A stretch of 64,000 nucleotides of DNA from assembly GCA_028583405.1 (NCBI GenBank), contig JAPTMU010000088.1, forward strand, positions 401,001 through 465,000, read 5' to 3'. This document shows, one piece after another, positions 29,270-42,990 of this stretch (positions within the stretch are counted from its first letter, which is position 1; every line of letters begins with the position of its first letter). The notes beneath the pieces were generated by a model, which worked only from the letters and a program-made list of their open reading frames with translations, made no database searches and had not been told where the DNA came from. Both the position numbers and the translations under genes were made by a program. This stretch comes from Pogonophryne albipinna. Lineage: Eukaryota > Chordata > Actinopteri > Perciformes > Artedidraconidae.

Positions 29270-30970
29270 TTAAAGCGGGCAATGCTCATTGTCTAGGTTC
29301 ATATTAGTGTTTAGTGTCTCTACTTTAAAGAGTCCTCTCCTGCTGATGTTCAGGTGTATATCAGTATGTAGTGTCTCTACTTTAAAGAGTCCTCTCTTGC
29401 TGATGTTCAGGTGTATATCAGTATGTAGTGTCTCTACTTTAAAGAGTCCTCTCCTGCTGATGTTCAGGTGTATATCAGTATGTAGTGTCTCTACTTTAAA
29501 GAGTCCTCTCCTGCTGATGTTCAGGTGTATATCAGTATGTAGTGTCTCTGCTTTAAAGAGTCCTCTCCTGCTGATGTTCAGGTGTATATCAGTATGTAGT
29601 GTCTCTACTTTAAAGAGTCCTCTCCTGCTGATGTTCAGGTGTATATCAGTATGTAGTGTCTCTACTTTAAAGAGTCCTCTCCTGCTGGTGTTCAGGTGTA
29701 TATCAGTATGTACTGTCTCTACTTTAAAGAGTCCTCTCCTGCTGATGTTCAGGTGTATATCAGTATGTAGTGTCTCTACTTTAAAGAGTCCTCTCCTGCT
29801 GATGTTCAGGTGTATATCAGTATGTACTGTCTCTACTTTAAAGAGTCCTCTCCTGCTGATGTTCAGGTGTATATCAGTATGTAGTGTCTCTACTTTAAAG
29901 AGTCCTCTCCTGCTGATGTTCAGGTGTATATCAGTATGTAGTGTCTCTACTTTAAAGAGTCCTCTCCTGCTGATATTCAGGTGTATATCAGTATGTAGTG
30001 TCTCTACTTTAAAGAGTCCTCTCCTGCTGATGTTCAGGTGTATATCAGTATGTAGTGTCTCTACTTTAAAGAGTCCTCTCCTGCTGATGTTCAGGTGTAT
30101 ATCAGTATGTAGTGTCTCTACTTTAAAGAGTCCTCTCCTGCTGATGTTCAGGTGTATATCAGTATGTAGTGTCTCTACTTTAAAGAGTCCTCTCCTGCTG
30201 ATGTTCAGGTGTATATCAGAATGTAGTGTCTCTACTTTAAAGAGTCCTCTCCTGCTGATGTTCAGGTGTATATCAGTATGTAGTGTCTCTACTTTAAAGA
30301 GTCCTCTCCTGCTGATGTTCAGGTGTATATCAGTATGTAGTGTCTCTACTTTAAAGAGTCCTCTCCTGCTGATGTTCAGGTGTATATCAGTATGTAGTGT
30401 CTCTACTTTAAAGAGTCCTCTCCTGCTGATGGTCAGGTGTATATCAGTATGTAGTGTCTCTACTTTAAAGAGTCCTCTCCTGCTGATGTTCAGGTGTATA
30501 TCACTATGTAGTGTCTCTACTTTAAAGAGTCCTCTCCTGCTGATGTTCAGGTGTATATCAGTATGTACTGTCTCTACTTTAAAGAGTCCTCTCCTGCTGA
30601 TGGTCAGGTGTATATCAGTATGTAGTGTCTCTACTTTAAAGAGTCCTCTCCTGCTGATGTTCAGGTGTATATCAGTATGTACTGTCTCTACTTTAAAGAG
30701 TCCTCTCCTGCTGATGTTCAGGTGTATATCAGTATGTAGTGTCTCTACATGTCTCCATGCTTTAATGTTCAAAAAGCTCTTTATTCTTCTCACACTGCCT
30801 GTGCTGCAGCACCTCTTTTCACCCTCTGTCTGAAACCAGAGCCCAGTCTGCTCTGATTGGTTAGCTGGCCGGCTCTGTTGAGATTGGTCAACCGCTTAGA
30901 GATGTCCCGCCCTTTTGCCTATCATGTACAATGTGTTGGAGCGCTAGCCAATAGAACCGTGAGTACAGCA
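29270..30970 (+). mobile_element. TTAA-type MITE carrying the 57-bp minisatellite (expanded copy B)
   Basis: The left end TTAAAGCGGGCAATGCTC aligns with TTAAAGAGGCACGTTTATGC at 38510. It is followed by gttcatatta, the array, catgtctccatgctttaatg and the shared tail with gctctgattggttagctggc. The right inverted end is not recognisable and the tail fades near 30960. Confidence 0.72.
29310..30749. repeat. 57-bp minisatellite, about 25 copies (reverse of 4640-5572)
   Basis: Complement of the 57-bp unit. Variants include ctctcttgctg, gctggtgttcag, gtactgtctc and gatggtcag; several recur in separated units (for example gtactgtctc in about four), pointing to higher-order duplication. Both strands remain open for more than 500 codons because the period is a multiple of three. 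Confidence 0.95.
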
Positions 30971-30974
30971 GCAA

Positions 30975-31562
30975 GTAAAAAAGGCATTGTAGATGAAAAA
31001 AACAAAACATAAAAATGATAGAACCAGAGTTTCAGAGATGACTTTTAGAGGCTCACTTTTCAGGCTTTTAGAAATCTGGTATAATATATAAAACTATATA
31101 ATTATGCTGATATTCTATATTTTTCTTATTACCTGCATTTGTAAAGTCAGTGGATGAGTTGATGGTACAGCAAAAAGAAGTACTGTGTATGTAGCCAAAG
31201 CCTGAAGCATTTGAACACTGAGCCATTCAGAGTAGAGCTCCCCTGTTGTTCAAAAACGATTGAAAACTCAAAAATGAGCCACAGGGTGAGAAGGGTGACA
31301 TGTTCCTTCATAACGATCAACATGGACACTGAGTCACTCCCATACACATCACCCTGCTGCTGGATCAAAATAGTCCTGGATGAACTCTCTATCTCCTCCT
31401 GTGTGATGCTTTTTGTTGGAAATATATAATGTCAAGCTGTTTCCAGAAACCTTTTTCAAGATTTACATCTTCAGTAGGAGGAGCCAATGTTATAAAATGT
31501 AGAATATTGTCAGCTTTACCCTTTAAAACGCTGAGTCATTGTCTTGTTTTGAAAAAAGATAG
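30975..31562. other. Unassigned intronic sequence
   Basis: No supportable feature. Confidence 0.5.
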
Positions 31563-31930
31563 TTAAAAAGACATTTAATGCACATTTTCAGGGTTCATAT
31601 CAGTATTTTGTGTCTCTACTGTGACATGTCTCCATTTTCACCCTCTGTCTGAAACCAGAGCCCAGTCTGCTCTGATTGGTTAGCTGGCCGACTCTGTTGT
31701 GATTGATCAACCGCTAAGAGATGTCCCGCCCCTTTGTCTATCACCTCACATGTGTTGGAGCGCTTGCCAATAGAAATGCGAGATTTACGTGATGATGTCA
31801 CTGTTTTGGAAACAAAGGAGTCCAATGGAGGCGTAAATGCTGGGACTTTAGCCTTTGCAGACCATTTACACGCACAAAACCCCATATAACAGGAACGGGA
31901 AAACCCCAAAATGCATAATAGAGCCACTTT
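31563..31930 (+). mobile_element. 57-bp-family MITE with essentially no array
   Basis: Starts TTAAAAAGACATTTAATGCA, has a single ggttcatatcagtattttgt plus gtctctac piece, then the shared tail (accctctgtctgaaaccaga, gctctgattggttagctggc) and ends with ccccaaaatgcataatagag. It shows the family before minisatellite expansion. Confidence 0.78.
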
Positions 31931-33011
31931 TACTCCCTCGTATTTCCTCTAAGCTTTACCATCACTTGAAAGTATTTTCAAATGCTAAAAAACAGCTCTC
32001 CACGAGCAAATGGCATCATTAAAAGTTCCAACTTTGAGGGTAAAAAGCATCAGACTGCAGATAAAAATAAAAGTTTTATAATGGCAGTGTTTAGCATGGT
32101 AGTCCCTTACCTCAGCATTAGATGTTTTCGGTGAACGTCTGCTATAATTATCGGGCTTACTCATCTCTTCTGTTACAGTGTGACTTTATTGTTTGTATTA
32201 ATCACAGAGCTCTGTAAGGCTGGAACAAAGCAGGGCGGATGGCAGGTTAAAACCAAACCATTATATCCGGTGCTTTGTCTGGTTGTTTTGTAAGGAAGTT
32301 TGGGTGGTTACCATCTAGGAATCTGCTGTTACATGCCATGCTTCGAAGACATATTTACCACGGCATCTACAAGAATAACATCCTTTCGTCATGTGCAAAC
32401 TAGCAGTTGCAAGTTTGTTATCTGCTCAGGGATATTTCCACAGCTTCTCCTATTCTAATTTTCACAGCCTGCCATTAAAAAGTCTGTCTCTGGCAGGCGT
32501 CCCTCTCCCGTCTGGATTCTCCAGCTGCACATTTCCGGGGGGAAACCTCAAAGCTGTTAATGTTGTAAAGATAAACACCATAGATATCAAAGTGCCAGAG
32601 ATGATTGATGAGATTGCCGCCTCAGATCGGAGGGTGAAGACATGTTTGTCACTCCAGAGGAAATTTGATGAAACCATTAAAGTGCCAGGGACATTTGTTA
32701 GTGGTTAGTGACATTTTCAGGAAGAAGATGGGCGGCATATAAAGTGTTCTTACTTCCATCTTGTATGGCAGTTTGGTCGGATAATTGGTAAATCTGCCCG
32801 AGTGTTGAGGGATCTTTTGTAATTTCCCCTGGGAATTAATAAAATATATCTTCAGTGGAAATTAACCAGGTTTATTTGAGTGCAATAAAGGTCCATGCAC
32901 TTTAGATAATATATTCTCATGTCCCCTTTGTAAAACTTGAAAAGACTCTGAGTATCAACACTTTCTGGCTCAAACAACTTTAGATAACTGTTACCACATA
33001 AAGAACTGAAC
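31931..33011. other. Unassigned intronic sequence
   Basis: The overlapping frames at 32391-32708 (+) and 32462-32677 (-) have no recognised family or splice context. Confidence 0.5.
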
Positions 33012-33720
<709 letters not shown>

Positions 33721-34561
33721 TATACATGTTTTTCCTTAACCCTGCCAAGTATAAACGGTGTGATAAACACATACATCCTATACAGTATGCATATGTACTT
33801 AAGACTATTAAAATGTTTATTCACAGTCACAATTCAAAATAATAAACGTCTAAAAGTCAGTTTCAATATGTTGTCGAAAGATTCCAGCTGCTCTGCCTCT
33901 GGGGACGCTTTCTTCAAATGTGCTCAATAAATACTCTTTAAAAAGCCCATTAAAGAGAAATTAAAGAGTTTAGAGCTATGATTTAATTCTGGTTTGCATA
34001 TTTTATTTATTAACAGTAGAGCGGACAGTTAAATTAAATCGCAGTCGATATTAATTCTGCCAGCAAATGTCATAAATGGGTCATGAGGACGTCTGTGCCC
34101 AGAGAGAGGTGTCCAAAGAAGAACATGGAGACTCTGCAGGCTGAAAAATAAGAGTCAAGGATGCAAAGACTGAAGACCATAGATTAATCACAAAGATTTA
34201 CACAAAAAGGAATTTGCTTTGGTGCAAAGTACCATACATAAACACAGAGAGAAATTAAGATGCAAAAATAATGTCTGAATATAAATTATGAGGGGTATAA
34301 CTGTGCAGTTTTTAAAGAGTGTTAAAAATACTAAATGACATATTTATTAAATGCATGTTGATATAACACACATGTCTCAAGAAGGAGTTGAGAGTCCAGA
34401 CAGTTAAGTGTTACATGTAGTGTCTTAAACACCAGTATAAGTGTAATGAACATGTACAATGTGCATTTATTGGAATATACAGAATTTGTTTTACGTTTCT
34501 GATGTGCTTTTCTTTCGCCTTGATTGAGAAATAGATTCAAAAAGTGCAACATACAATACAC
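33721..34561. other. Unassigned A+T-rich intron
   Basis: No supportable feature. Confidence 0.5.
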
Positions 34562-34947
34562 TTAAAGGTGGGGTATGTAATTTTGGAGAAACCAGCTCGA
34601 GTGCGCTTGAATTAGAAAATACACAACCGGAAAACATCTGCCCCTTCCTTCAGACTTCCTTACAGAGCCCCTCCTCCAACACACACGAACGCGCACATGA
34701 CCAATGAGGGCACGAGATAAGTTTGTGCCCAGATGGAAGGCTGACAGGCAGGTAGGCCATCCAGTTACTTTAGCCGGCTCAGATGATTGGTCGTGCTTTT
34801 TACAGTACCACCGTTTCCACTGATGAAATGTTGTTATGGATTTATTGTCAAAGCATTTAATGTATTCATTGCTATCGGGATGTTAAGAGCATTCCATGGA
34901 ATATAACAACAAGTGTTTCTGAAATAAATTACATACCCCACCTTTAA
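34562..34947 (-). mobile_element. AGGTGGGG-family MITE copy 3 (reverse)
   Basis: TTAA at 34562-34565 and 34944-34947, ends AGGTGGGGTATGTAA and its complement. The interior is the complement of copy 1, a short form lacking the coding core. Confidence 0.88.
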
Positions 34948-37202
34948 GGAACATAAATACGGTAAAATAGTGCAAGTAATACAATGGAAAAGTCACATGT
35001 AGGAATAAGTAAACTATGTACATGTCAAATTGATGAAAAAGGAAACTAGTTCTTCTTCTTCCACTACATCTAATATGAAATACTGTACAGTATAGTAAAT
35101 CCTGTACACTGTAATGACAAATAACAATTGATCTGAAGTGTAGTCTGAAAACCCCCTAAAGAAGTAATCTTGCTATTAACGCTGATTGATCGCAGTGTGT
35201 TGACGTCCTTCCAGTGATTATTCTACCACTTTAACACAAGAATACATTTAAGAAACCCCGGGGAGATCAGAGTTCGGCCGCTCAGAAGTCTCACCTGAGG
35301 CGTGGTGACCGAAATCTGGCCTGTTTAGCAGTCTGTGGGCCGACTCGCAGTCTAATAGGTGTTGCCATGGCAGAAGTCTGTGTGGAATCAGTAAGTAATA
35401 GCTCTGTCTTCTCTGAAGTGGCTCTCGCTGACTCTCTGAGAAGCAGCAGCAGCGGGGAATTGGCATATTCTGAGAATTTGGACTGTATTACCGCTGCACG
35501 GCTCCTCCATTTGCAATGCTCTTTCATTAATCAGCATTAACTCTGTTCAATGGGAGCCCGATTCATGTTGCACTCCCACGGGTCACGCTTCATCCCCCTG
35601 TTCTCATCTGTGGTGCAAAAACGAACCCGAGTCTGTGTAGAGTAAAAAGGGCCGACGTCTGATTAAAAAACATTGGTTCTGAAAAGGATTATGATGAATA
35701 TGTAGTGGCTGGTGAGAGTAGGTAATGAATATAAATATGACAATTACTCACCAGGGTTGCATCTTGACCAGGAAGTACACTGAGGGCGGTGATGCCCTAC
35801 AATAATGTGTTATTATCAGTGTTTTTTACGACTACAGTGATCAAGTAGCAACTGGGTCACCTCGTTTACTGAGAGTCTGAGGGTATTACGTTTCCCCTTT
35901 TCAACTCACATCAAAGGCAACACGCTGCATCAGGGTTCTCACACATTACATATTTCTGTTTCATCTATCACGGCGCCGAATCAGATAATTACTGTATTTT
36001 CTACAACGGGACGGGGGATGAAAGATGACAATAAGAGCTGCAATAGCTGGAAATGTGAGAAGATGTTAGAACTGCCTCAGGGTTCATTTCAGAAGAATAG
36101 ACAAATGAAATACATATTTATTACATACTAGACATGGCACATTTTGTACAGGAAATGCAATAGTACTCATACAGTTGAGTGTTTATGGGTTTAGTATACA
36201 AGGATGTACAGTAGTTGGTTTCACATAGTCATGTATCATTATTCTGTGGGATCACATTCATATTAAAAAACATGCCAGCAAAATTAAAACCCTTTTGCTT
36301 TTTAGGGTTTTCCCTTTTCCTGTAGTGTGTTATAGTGTGTGTGTAAAAGTTCTGCAAAAGCTAAAATCCCTGAGTTCCCACACACTTATGAACATTAAAG
36401 CATGGAGACATGTCACAACACGTGAATAATATCAAATTAGCTCCAATTTCAACACAATAATGCATCAATAATACAAATCCAGTAGTGTATTACATTGTTC
36501 TAAAAAGGGCCATTACGTTTCACGAGAACTTTTACTACTGGTACATTTTACGATTATACTTTAACCTCAGTGGGATTTTGAATGCAGAACTATTACTCGT
36601 GACACAGTATCTTTAAAGTTTAGTATTGCTATTTTTACTTACATCTGAGTTATTTTCCCACCTCTGTACACCTCTGTGTAATTATAACACTGTTTGTAAT
36701 TAGCTTGCATTAATCTCTTGTTAAATACTGCCAGAGAACACGGAGAGTGTTTGTGGTCACATTAAAACACAGATTGTGTTCGAGCTGTCTGCAGACGGAG
36801 ACGCGGCTTCAGCTGAAAGTCAATTGCTTTCACAAATCACGGATGAGCGGTCGATGCAGCGAGCGCAGGTTAGCGTAGCAAATAGAAACACCTCAGCGGG
36901 TCTTCAGGACTTTTTATCCGTCAGAGAAATAAATGGGACGATCTGGAAGATGTCGCACGGGCTTCAAAACCTTCAGCCAGTCGAATGCAGATGAGACAGT
37001 TGAGAGGAAAATATGATTTTGGTGATGCTTTCAGGGAGTGATGTCATGAAGAGAAGAGAAATATGACTCTGTGTTTTCCTGTAAACAAAATCATTACGAT
37101 CCCCGAGATAAGCCCGCAGGAAAGCTCTTATTTCTTTACTTTGTAACTTTTTTTATAAGACATAATATGAATGTTAGTGCAAAGAGTAGATAAAGTGCAT
37201 GA
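34948..37202. other. Unassigned intronic sequence
   Basis: Apart from a small fragment of the 57-bp family (gaacattaaagcatggagac at about 36389), nothing recognised. The frame at 36776-36994 lacks a domain or splice support. Confidence 0.45.
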
Positions 37203-37210
37203 GGTTACAG

Positions 37211-37478
37211 TAGGGCTGCTCGATTATGGCAAAAATCATAATCTCGATTATTTGGGTCAATAATTGTAATTGCGATTATTCATTGACTTTGAAAACATCC
37301 ATTTATTGGAGAATTTTTTTTTTAACAGTTGATTACCCTGAACTTTAAGTATAATTCAACTGAAAAACCAAAAGTAATAATAAAAAAATAATTGTTTTAT
37401 TTCGATTACGTTGTTTTCGTAATCGTTGCAAGCCATAATCGTAATCGCGATTAAAATACGATGAATTGAGCAGCACTA
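37211..37478. mobile_element. hAT MITE with perfect 8-bp target duplication
   Basis: Ends TAGGGCTGCTCGATTATGG and the complement-like ...attgagcagcacta. GGTTACAG flanks both sides (37203-37210 and 37479-37486), the 8-bp duplication expected for hAT. The interior is made of inverted cgattatgg/ccataatcg motifs and is noncoding. Confidence 0.9.
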
Positions 37479-37486
37479 GGTTACAG

Positions 37487-38509
37487 TATATACACATATT
37501 GATTACAGTGTCAGAGTTGTTGCATATGTGAGGCGAGGTACAGCGTTAGCCAAGCACCTGTGTCATATTAATAATATATAGAAAGAGATACATCAAATAA
37601 ATATGAGAAATAAAAAGATATCTAACTAGACTTGTGGTGTCACTTTTATTAATAGTGCTTAACTTTTAACGGTAATTTTGTGGCATTTATTAGATTAAAT
37701 ACAATTAATTTATCCCAAATTGGGATTATTTTTTTGTTAAAAATTGAATGAATACAAATACATTACATACAAATAGGTAATAATAGTTAATAATAATAAA
37801 CAAATCTACCTAAACAAAAGCATATAGAATACAATTAAAATAAAATAAAATTTAAAAAGGGTTAGAATACTATAATAAAATACCATTCTACTAATAATAC
37901 AAACATATATACACGTTATAAAAGTGTGCAAACTAATATTAAGAGTACAATTTAAATGCAATCAGGTAGTATGAGTCTGTGCAAACTAATCTGGGTTATT
38001 GAAAAATGAAAAACAGATTGTGTCGGATAAAGAAAAGGGAAAACAAATAGTGACGACCCTCTGGATAACAGCGTCTTATATATACAAATATCTTTATCAT
38101 TGGTTGTTTAATATAGAAAGGTTCTAGTGGCAGTGTATGAGCTCAAGTTGTCTTCCAGTCTGGTGTATAATGAAGTGTGTAGTAGACACAGGGCAGACAA
38201 ACAAAAGCCAAATATGTTAATAATTCATCTCTGTCTTGTATTTCATGAAAATGAGACCATCAACTCAATAATTTCCAGGCTCTGCATGTCTGTGGAAACC
38301 TCTCGAGCATCAGAGCTGTGGTCGGATAACCAGGATCTCTTGATACCGGGAAGAGAGGGCTTTTTGTTTTTCCCATTTACTACTACTTGGTATTCTGCCA
38401 GTAGACACCGTAATAGCACATCTAGGTAAAGTCACAAAGGACTGCTGCCACATATGGATTGATACCAAGCTGACAGAACGTTTCAAATACTTTGTCACAG
38501 CTTCTTCTT
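37487..38509. other. Unassigned A+T-rich intron
   Basis: No supportable feature; long runs of A/T-rich sequence with taata motifs around 37700-37900. Confidence 0.5.
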
Positions 38510-39373
38510 TTAAAGAGGCACGTTTATGCTAATTTCCAAGTAGGGCTGTGACGATAATCGCGATTAGGACTTGCGATATTAAGTAGGCAAATTAACTCAA
38601 ACACCTCATGTTACAATTATTTTGCTGCTTGCTACAAAAGGAAAACTTGCGCAGCTTTCATGTCAGGGGTACTTGAGTGAGCAAACCACCAATCACAATC
38701 AAATCTCCAAAGCAAACGGACACGGTGATTAAAGGTAGAAACACTGAATAAAGTCGTTTCATGCGTTTCTCCAGGGCAGTTCGACGCTGCTAACCGAGCT
38801 AGCTTAGCTCGTTGCTCTGATAACTCCAGATCATAGACTGTATATATAAATGGACGTAGTGTCCGTGACGTCACCCATAGGATTCTGCAGAGTTGCCGTG
38901 AAGCCCTTAGTAGGCGGAGTCGGCCACTGACGGCTCGACTGTGACGTCAGAGTCTAATCCCGCCTGCTCCAAATAAGGGCAAAGAGGCGGAGCCGAGGCG
39001 GGACCTGCTGCCTCCGAACTGGAAGTAAACAGAGCTAGCTCAGGCTAAGAAGCTAAGCTAACATGAAATACATGCATACCAAGTTACTGCTAACAGTGTA
39101 GTTCCCCTATATAAACGTTACATTCATAATCAAATGAGACAATCTGCAAGAGAATTAGCTATATTTTGTCATTCTTAATGCTTGTCATTCACACGTTGAG
39201 AAAAGACGGACTCCATCGCCCGGACCTAACAGAGCCGCAGTGGGCTAGCTCCGGGACGCCGGCTGGAGCTAGCCCCCTGCGGCTCCGTTAGCTCCGGCGG
39301 CCACCACTGGGATAATTGGGTCCCCTATTAACATTTGCTCCCGTTTAGCATTATGGGCGTCATAGCCATAGAC

Positions 39374-40566
39374 CAGTGGTCACCAACCTTTTTAAGCCCA
39401 AGATCACCGACCTCGGCCTATGTGAAAGGCGAGATCTACCTATTGCAGAATTGAGTGAAAAAGATGGCCCAGACAGTGCTTCCAATTTGAGGCCTTTTAT
39501 ACAGGCTAATTGCATCTGAATTACTGTTACAATGAAGGCTCCATAATCAGCTCACAGCATATAGGCAGGGGTAAAGTGCTATTTTTTATGTGTGGGGGGC
39601 AGACCTCACCTCCTCTAGGGGGGTCCTCACCTCCTCTAGGTCCTCATCTCCTCTAGGGGGGTCCGGGGGGATGCTCCCCCGGGAAGAGAAGATTTGTTTT
39701 TAAATATTGAAGTTGAAAGCATCAATCTGGTGCACTTTGAGAGCAACATGAAGAGATCTATGGATACATCTCTCAGCACCCAGATGAAACAGAACTGTAA
39801 ACAGATTTTCTTTTTCTTTATGGATATTTTACAAATCACTCCCCTTTTAAACTGTATTCTTGTTTTACTGCCATATAGTATTTCATACCTGTTTTTCATG
39901 TATTCTCTTATTGTTTGTATAACTATAATGATCATATGAAGGTGTGCCTCGGAAATAATCTTTTGAATAATTTGTGACAAAACCGTTCTAAACACTCAGA
40001 GAGTCCTTTAGCTCACCTGAGCCCCTCAGTCTGACAGGGGAGGACTCTCTTCCAGCCTGTTGTGGAAACAGCTCCTTATGTCCGTTAGTGCAGCTAGCTA
40101 ACCAGATGCTAACATCACGGTCCCCGCTAGCACCGGTCCCTCTTTCTCCCTCTCTCGATCACACTAATGCACTATTGCCACACACACACAGAGCCGAGCT
40201 TGAATGACACAAGCACACGTGTATTTCCATGCAACTCTCTGATTGGTCTGGTGACTTGCCTCTGTTGCATTCACTGAACACGGGAAATTGCAGTTCTGCC
40301 GTCCTCTCTTGTGTCATGATGAGGTTCACGTAAAGCACGGTTAATGTATTATATTATTGAGGTGTCTCAAATATACGTCAATCAAGTGGCACCTGCTAAC
40401 GGGGTGGTGGATGATAGGTTTACATCTAAAAACGTATTTTTCAAACATTATTATTTTTATTTTCTTTTTCTTTCTTTTGTTACTTTTTTTATTAACGGTC
40501 CGCGATCTACCTGCACCACACTCGAGATCGACTGGTCGATCGCGATCGACTGGTTGGCGACCACTG
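39374..40566. mobile_element. Innermost hAT element with perfect 8-bp target duplication
   Basis: Ends CAGTGGTCACCAACC and GGTTGGCGACCACTG are near-perfect inverted repeats, flanked by CCATAGAC at 39366-39373 and 40567-40574. The interior has gatcgactggtcgatcgcga near the right end and a small cctcacctcctctagggggg repeat at 39603-39672. The open frames inside (for example 39694-39939) show no transposase motif. Confidence 0.9.
39603..39672. repeat. Short degenerate repeat resembling the 20-bp VNTR
   Basis: About three units of tcctcacctcctctaggggg with deletions. It resembles gggggcctcacctagcggag at 19516-20391 in cctcacct.. and the G run; common origin is possible but unproven. Confidence 0.6.
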
Positions 40567-41723
40567 CCATAGACTATAAAAGTCTTACCCAAGGCTGAAT
40601 CATAAACTAAAATGTATATGTATGTATAAAGGGTTACGTCCTTAGCTGGCTAATAAGTAGCAAGCTAAGCTACCAAGCACACAAACACCTGCGAACGGGG
40701 TTAACATGTATAATATTATCATTTTAGACTTCTTGGAAGTTCTGTTAGTACATTCAAGCGCACAGCACGACATTTTAATTGTCTGGTATTTGTAACAATA
40801 TTCCCTAAAAGGCACAATCACCACGAACACGGCTAAAGGGTCAAGTACAGTACTATGACTAACTAACGTTGTAGCCTCTATGGTTGTAGCCTAGCAGAGT
40901 GGACAAGTTGCTGTTAGCTGACAGTGAGGCATGTGCATGTCCATCAAAGTGACCACGCCCTAATTTATGCAAAAGCTTTAAGGCTTAATATTAATTAAAC
41001 AGATGAGTTGAGAAAAAATTCACCCCCCACACAGTAGTCATGAAGGGGGAATCTAACTATACAGAGAATATGGTTTTTTGAACCACGATGTAAACATGTT
41101 TATTTCTGCTGTAAAGTTGGGCATTTTAACATGGGGGTCTATGGAAATTGCTCCCTTCTGCAGCCTGCTCCTACTGGTCACTAGATGAACTGCAGTGTGT
41201 GGCACTTCCGTATTGGCGTCCCGGCTCTTCCCCAGAGTTTGCCGCTTGCTCCAGATCCAGACGTCCATGACTAAAATCCTTCATCCAGTTAAATATAGTT
41301 AACAAATACCAATTGTATAGCATTAAAGTTCAAGAAAGGATGCTTTGCGGGGGAAAAAACGGTCTTTTCTTACATTTCTGTATGTTTTGATATCGCAATA
41401 TACTGTATATCGCATGGGGGAAAAAAATCGCAATGTCAGTTATTTCCAATGTCGTGCAGCCCTATTTCCAAGTTCATATTTGTGTCCATGTCTCCATGCT
41501 TTAATGTTCAAAAAGCTCTTTATTGTTCTCATCATGCCTGTGCTGCAGCACCTCTTTTCACCCTCTGTCTGAAACCAGAGCCCAGTCTGCTCTGATTGGT
41601 TAGCTGACCGGCTCTGTTGTGATTGGTCAACCGTTTAGAGATGTCCCGCCCCCTTAACCTTAACCTCACGAACAATGTGTTGGAGTGTGGAAAAACCCCA
41701 AAACCATAATAGGGCCTCTTTAA

Positions 41724-42582
41724 AGTAGAAAGCAGCATCATCATCATCATCATATTAAAATTCATTTCTCACCTGAAATCCTCTGAAAACCTTGCGTATA
41801 CACTCACACTCACAGATAACATATTTTCAATATTTAACTTGTGCTGTTTAAGGTTCAAGTCCAAATCCCTTTTTATCTCCTGCTGATTATCTTAAACAGT
41901 GAACAATTATAAATCGAGGCCTGGCTTTTCTTAATAAAACGTTAATGCGTGCCACGTTTTACAGTAATTACAGCTGCAGTCTCTTGGTCCTTCTCTTTAT
42001 GGAACAAAGTGTGCACTTCAATTCAGACTTGATTGTTTTAAAGTCATTTTTTTAAACAAGCTACCTCTTTTTCTTTTCACCAATTTGGACGTTTTTGTGT
42101 GGGTCTGTTACATACAGTAATTTAAATGTCAGATTTGAATGCAATAAATTAGTAAGGCGGGTGAATAATTCTGCAAGGCTCAGTATAGCTATTTATTTAT
42201 GTGCTTGCTGTTTTTAGCTTACGTTGTATCTCCTCTCAGCAGACGGGTTTGGGGACATGTACACATTAGTTATGTTCTTGTAGGGTGAACATACACAGAG
42301 TGCAGATTCATCTTCATGTTCTGTGCGTGCTCTGTATACAGACACGCCTGCTCAGTATGTGATCATGCAGAAACTCTGCAGGGACTAAAGTTATGAATGT
42401 ATGTATGTGCATGCTGTTAGCTGCATATCTGTGTATGTGTTTGGAATAGATACACATGTAGGTTATTACTTATTACCGAAGGTGTAAGAGGAGAGCTGAT
42501 TTGCTTTTAAAGTAGCCTGTTTACATTTCTTCTACATGTACTAAGTATTGTGTGCATCAGTTGAGTCATGTATAGTTATTCA
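41724..42582. other. Unassigned intronic sequence
   Basis: Starts just after a small (CAT)n patch at 41737-41752. Nothing else supportable. Confidence 0.5.
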
Positions 42583-42990
42583 CAGTGGTGCGTAAAGAAT
42601 TCAGTTACTTACTTAAGTAAAGTACTAATAACACACAGTAGTTAGTAAAAGTCCTGCTTTCAAAACCCTACTTAAGTGTATAAGTATTATCAGCAAAAGT
42701 AAAGTGGAAGTAAAAATGTTTGCAGTAAAATGTTCCCTAGATTAATATGACTTAATAATATAATGTCATGCAATATATATTGATATTTTTGAAGGTAACA
42801 TTGTTCCCTTGTGTTGAAATATATACTTAACTAACAGCCATCTCGTTAATACTTATTTTCTGATATCTTTATTCGTATATTTGCATATATATAAATGGTA
42901 AACCAAAAGTAATATGATTAAGGGGGTTTCATAACTGTGATACTTATATTAGGTTACTGATTACATCTTGTTACAGATCATTTGTAATTG
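42583..42990. mobile_element. Decayed hAT-like MITE
   Basis: CAGTGGTGCGTAAAG start, then acttaagtaaagtact and gtaaaagtcctgctttcaaa, resembling the interior at 17950-18060. The right end is unclear. Confidence 0.5.

Larger units (their letters stand above)
38833..41272. mobile_element. Third-level repeat (atagactgtatatataaatg family)
   Basis: The segment starts catagactgtatatataaat + ggacgtagtg and ends near gcttgctccagatccagacg + tccatga. Both resemble a dispersed fish repeat I recall; the ggacgt/acgtcc motifs near the ends form short inverted repeats. Exact borders are uncertain. Includes ccgctagc and agctccgg-rich DNA. Confidence 0.45.
38541..41464. mobile_element. hAT element (TAGGGCTG ends) nested in the MITE
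   Basis: Ends TAGGGCTGTGACGATAATCG and ...caatgtcgtgcagcccta. The 8-bp TTTCCAAG flanks it on both sides (38533-38540 and 41465-41472), so the insertion is proven by sequence. The subterminal parts are A+T-rich with atcgcgat/atcgcaat motifs. It is inflated by further insertions and has no intact transposase. Confidence 0.88.
38510..41723 (+). mobile_element. 57-bp-family MITE without array, split by nested insertions
   Basis: The left piece is 38510-38540 (TTAAAGAGGCACGTTTATGC, aatttccaag) and the right piece 41465-41723 (tttccaagttcatatttgtg, tccatgtctccatgctttaa ... gggcctct then TTAA). The pieces join perfectly across the hAT insertion at 38541-41464. There is no 57-bp unit between ttcatatttgtgtc and catgtctcc, so this copy has zero repeats. 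Confidence 0.85.

Noticed and set aside
29270..30833. Antiparallel open frames of more than 500 codons over the 57-bp array as protein-coding genes
   Set aside because: They are exact 19-residue repeats forced by a period divisible by three, lie inside a MITE, lack splice or promoter context, and sibling MITEs lack the array.
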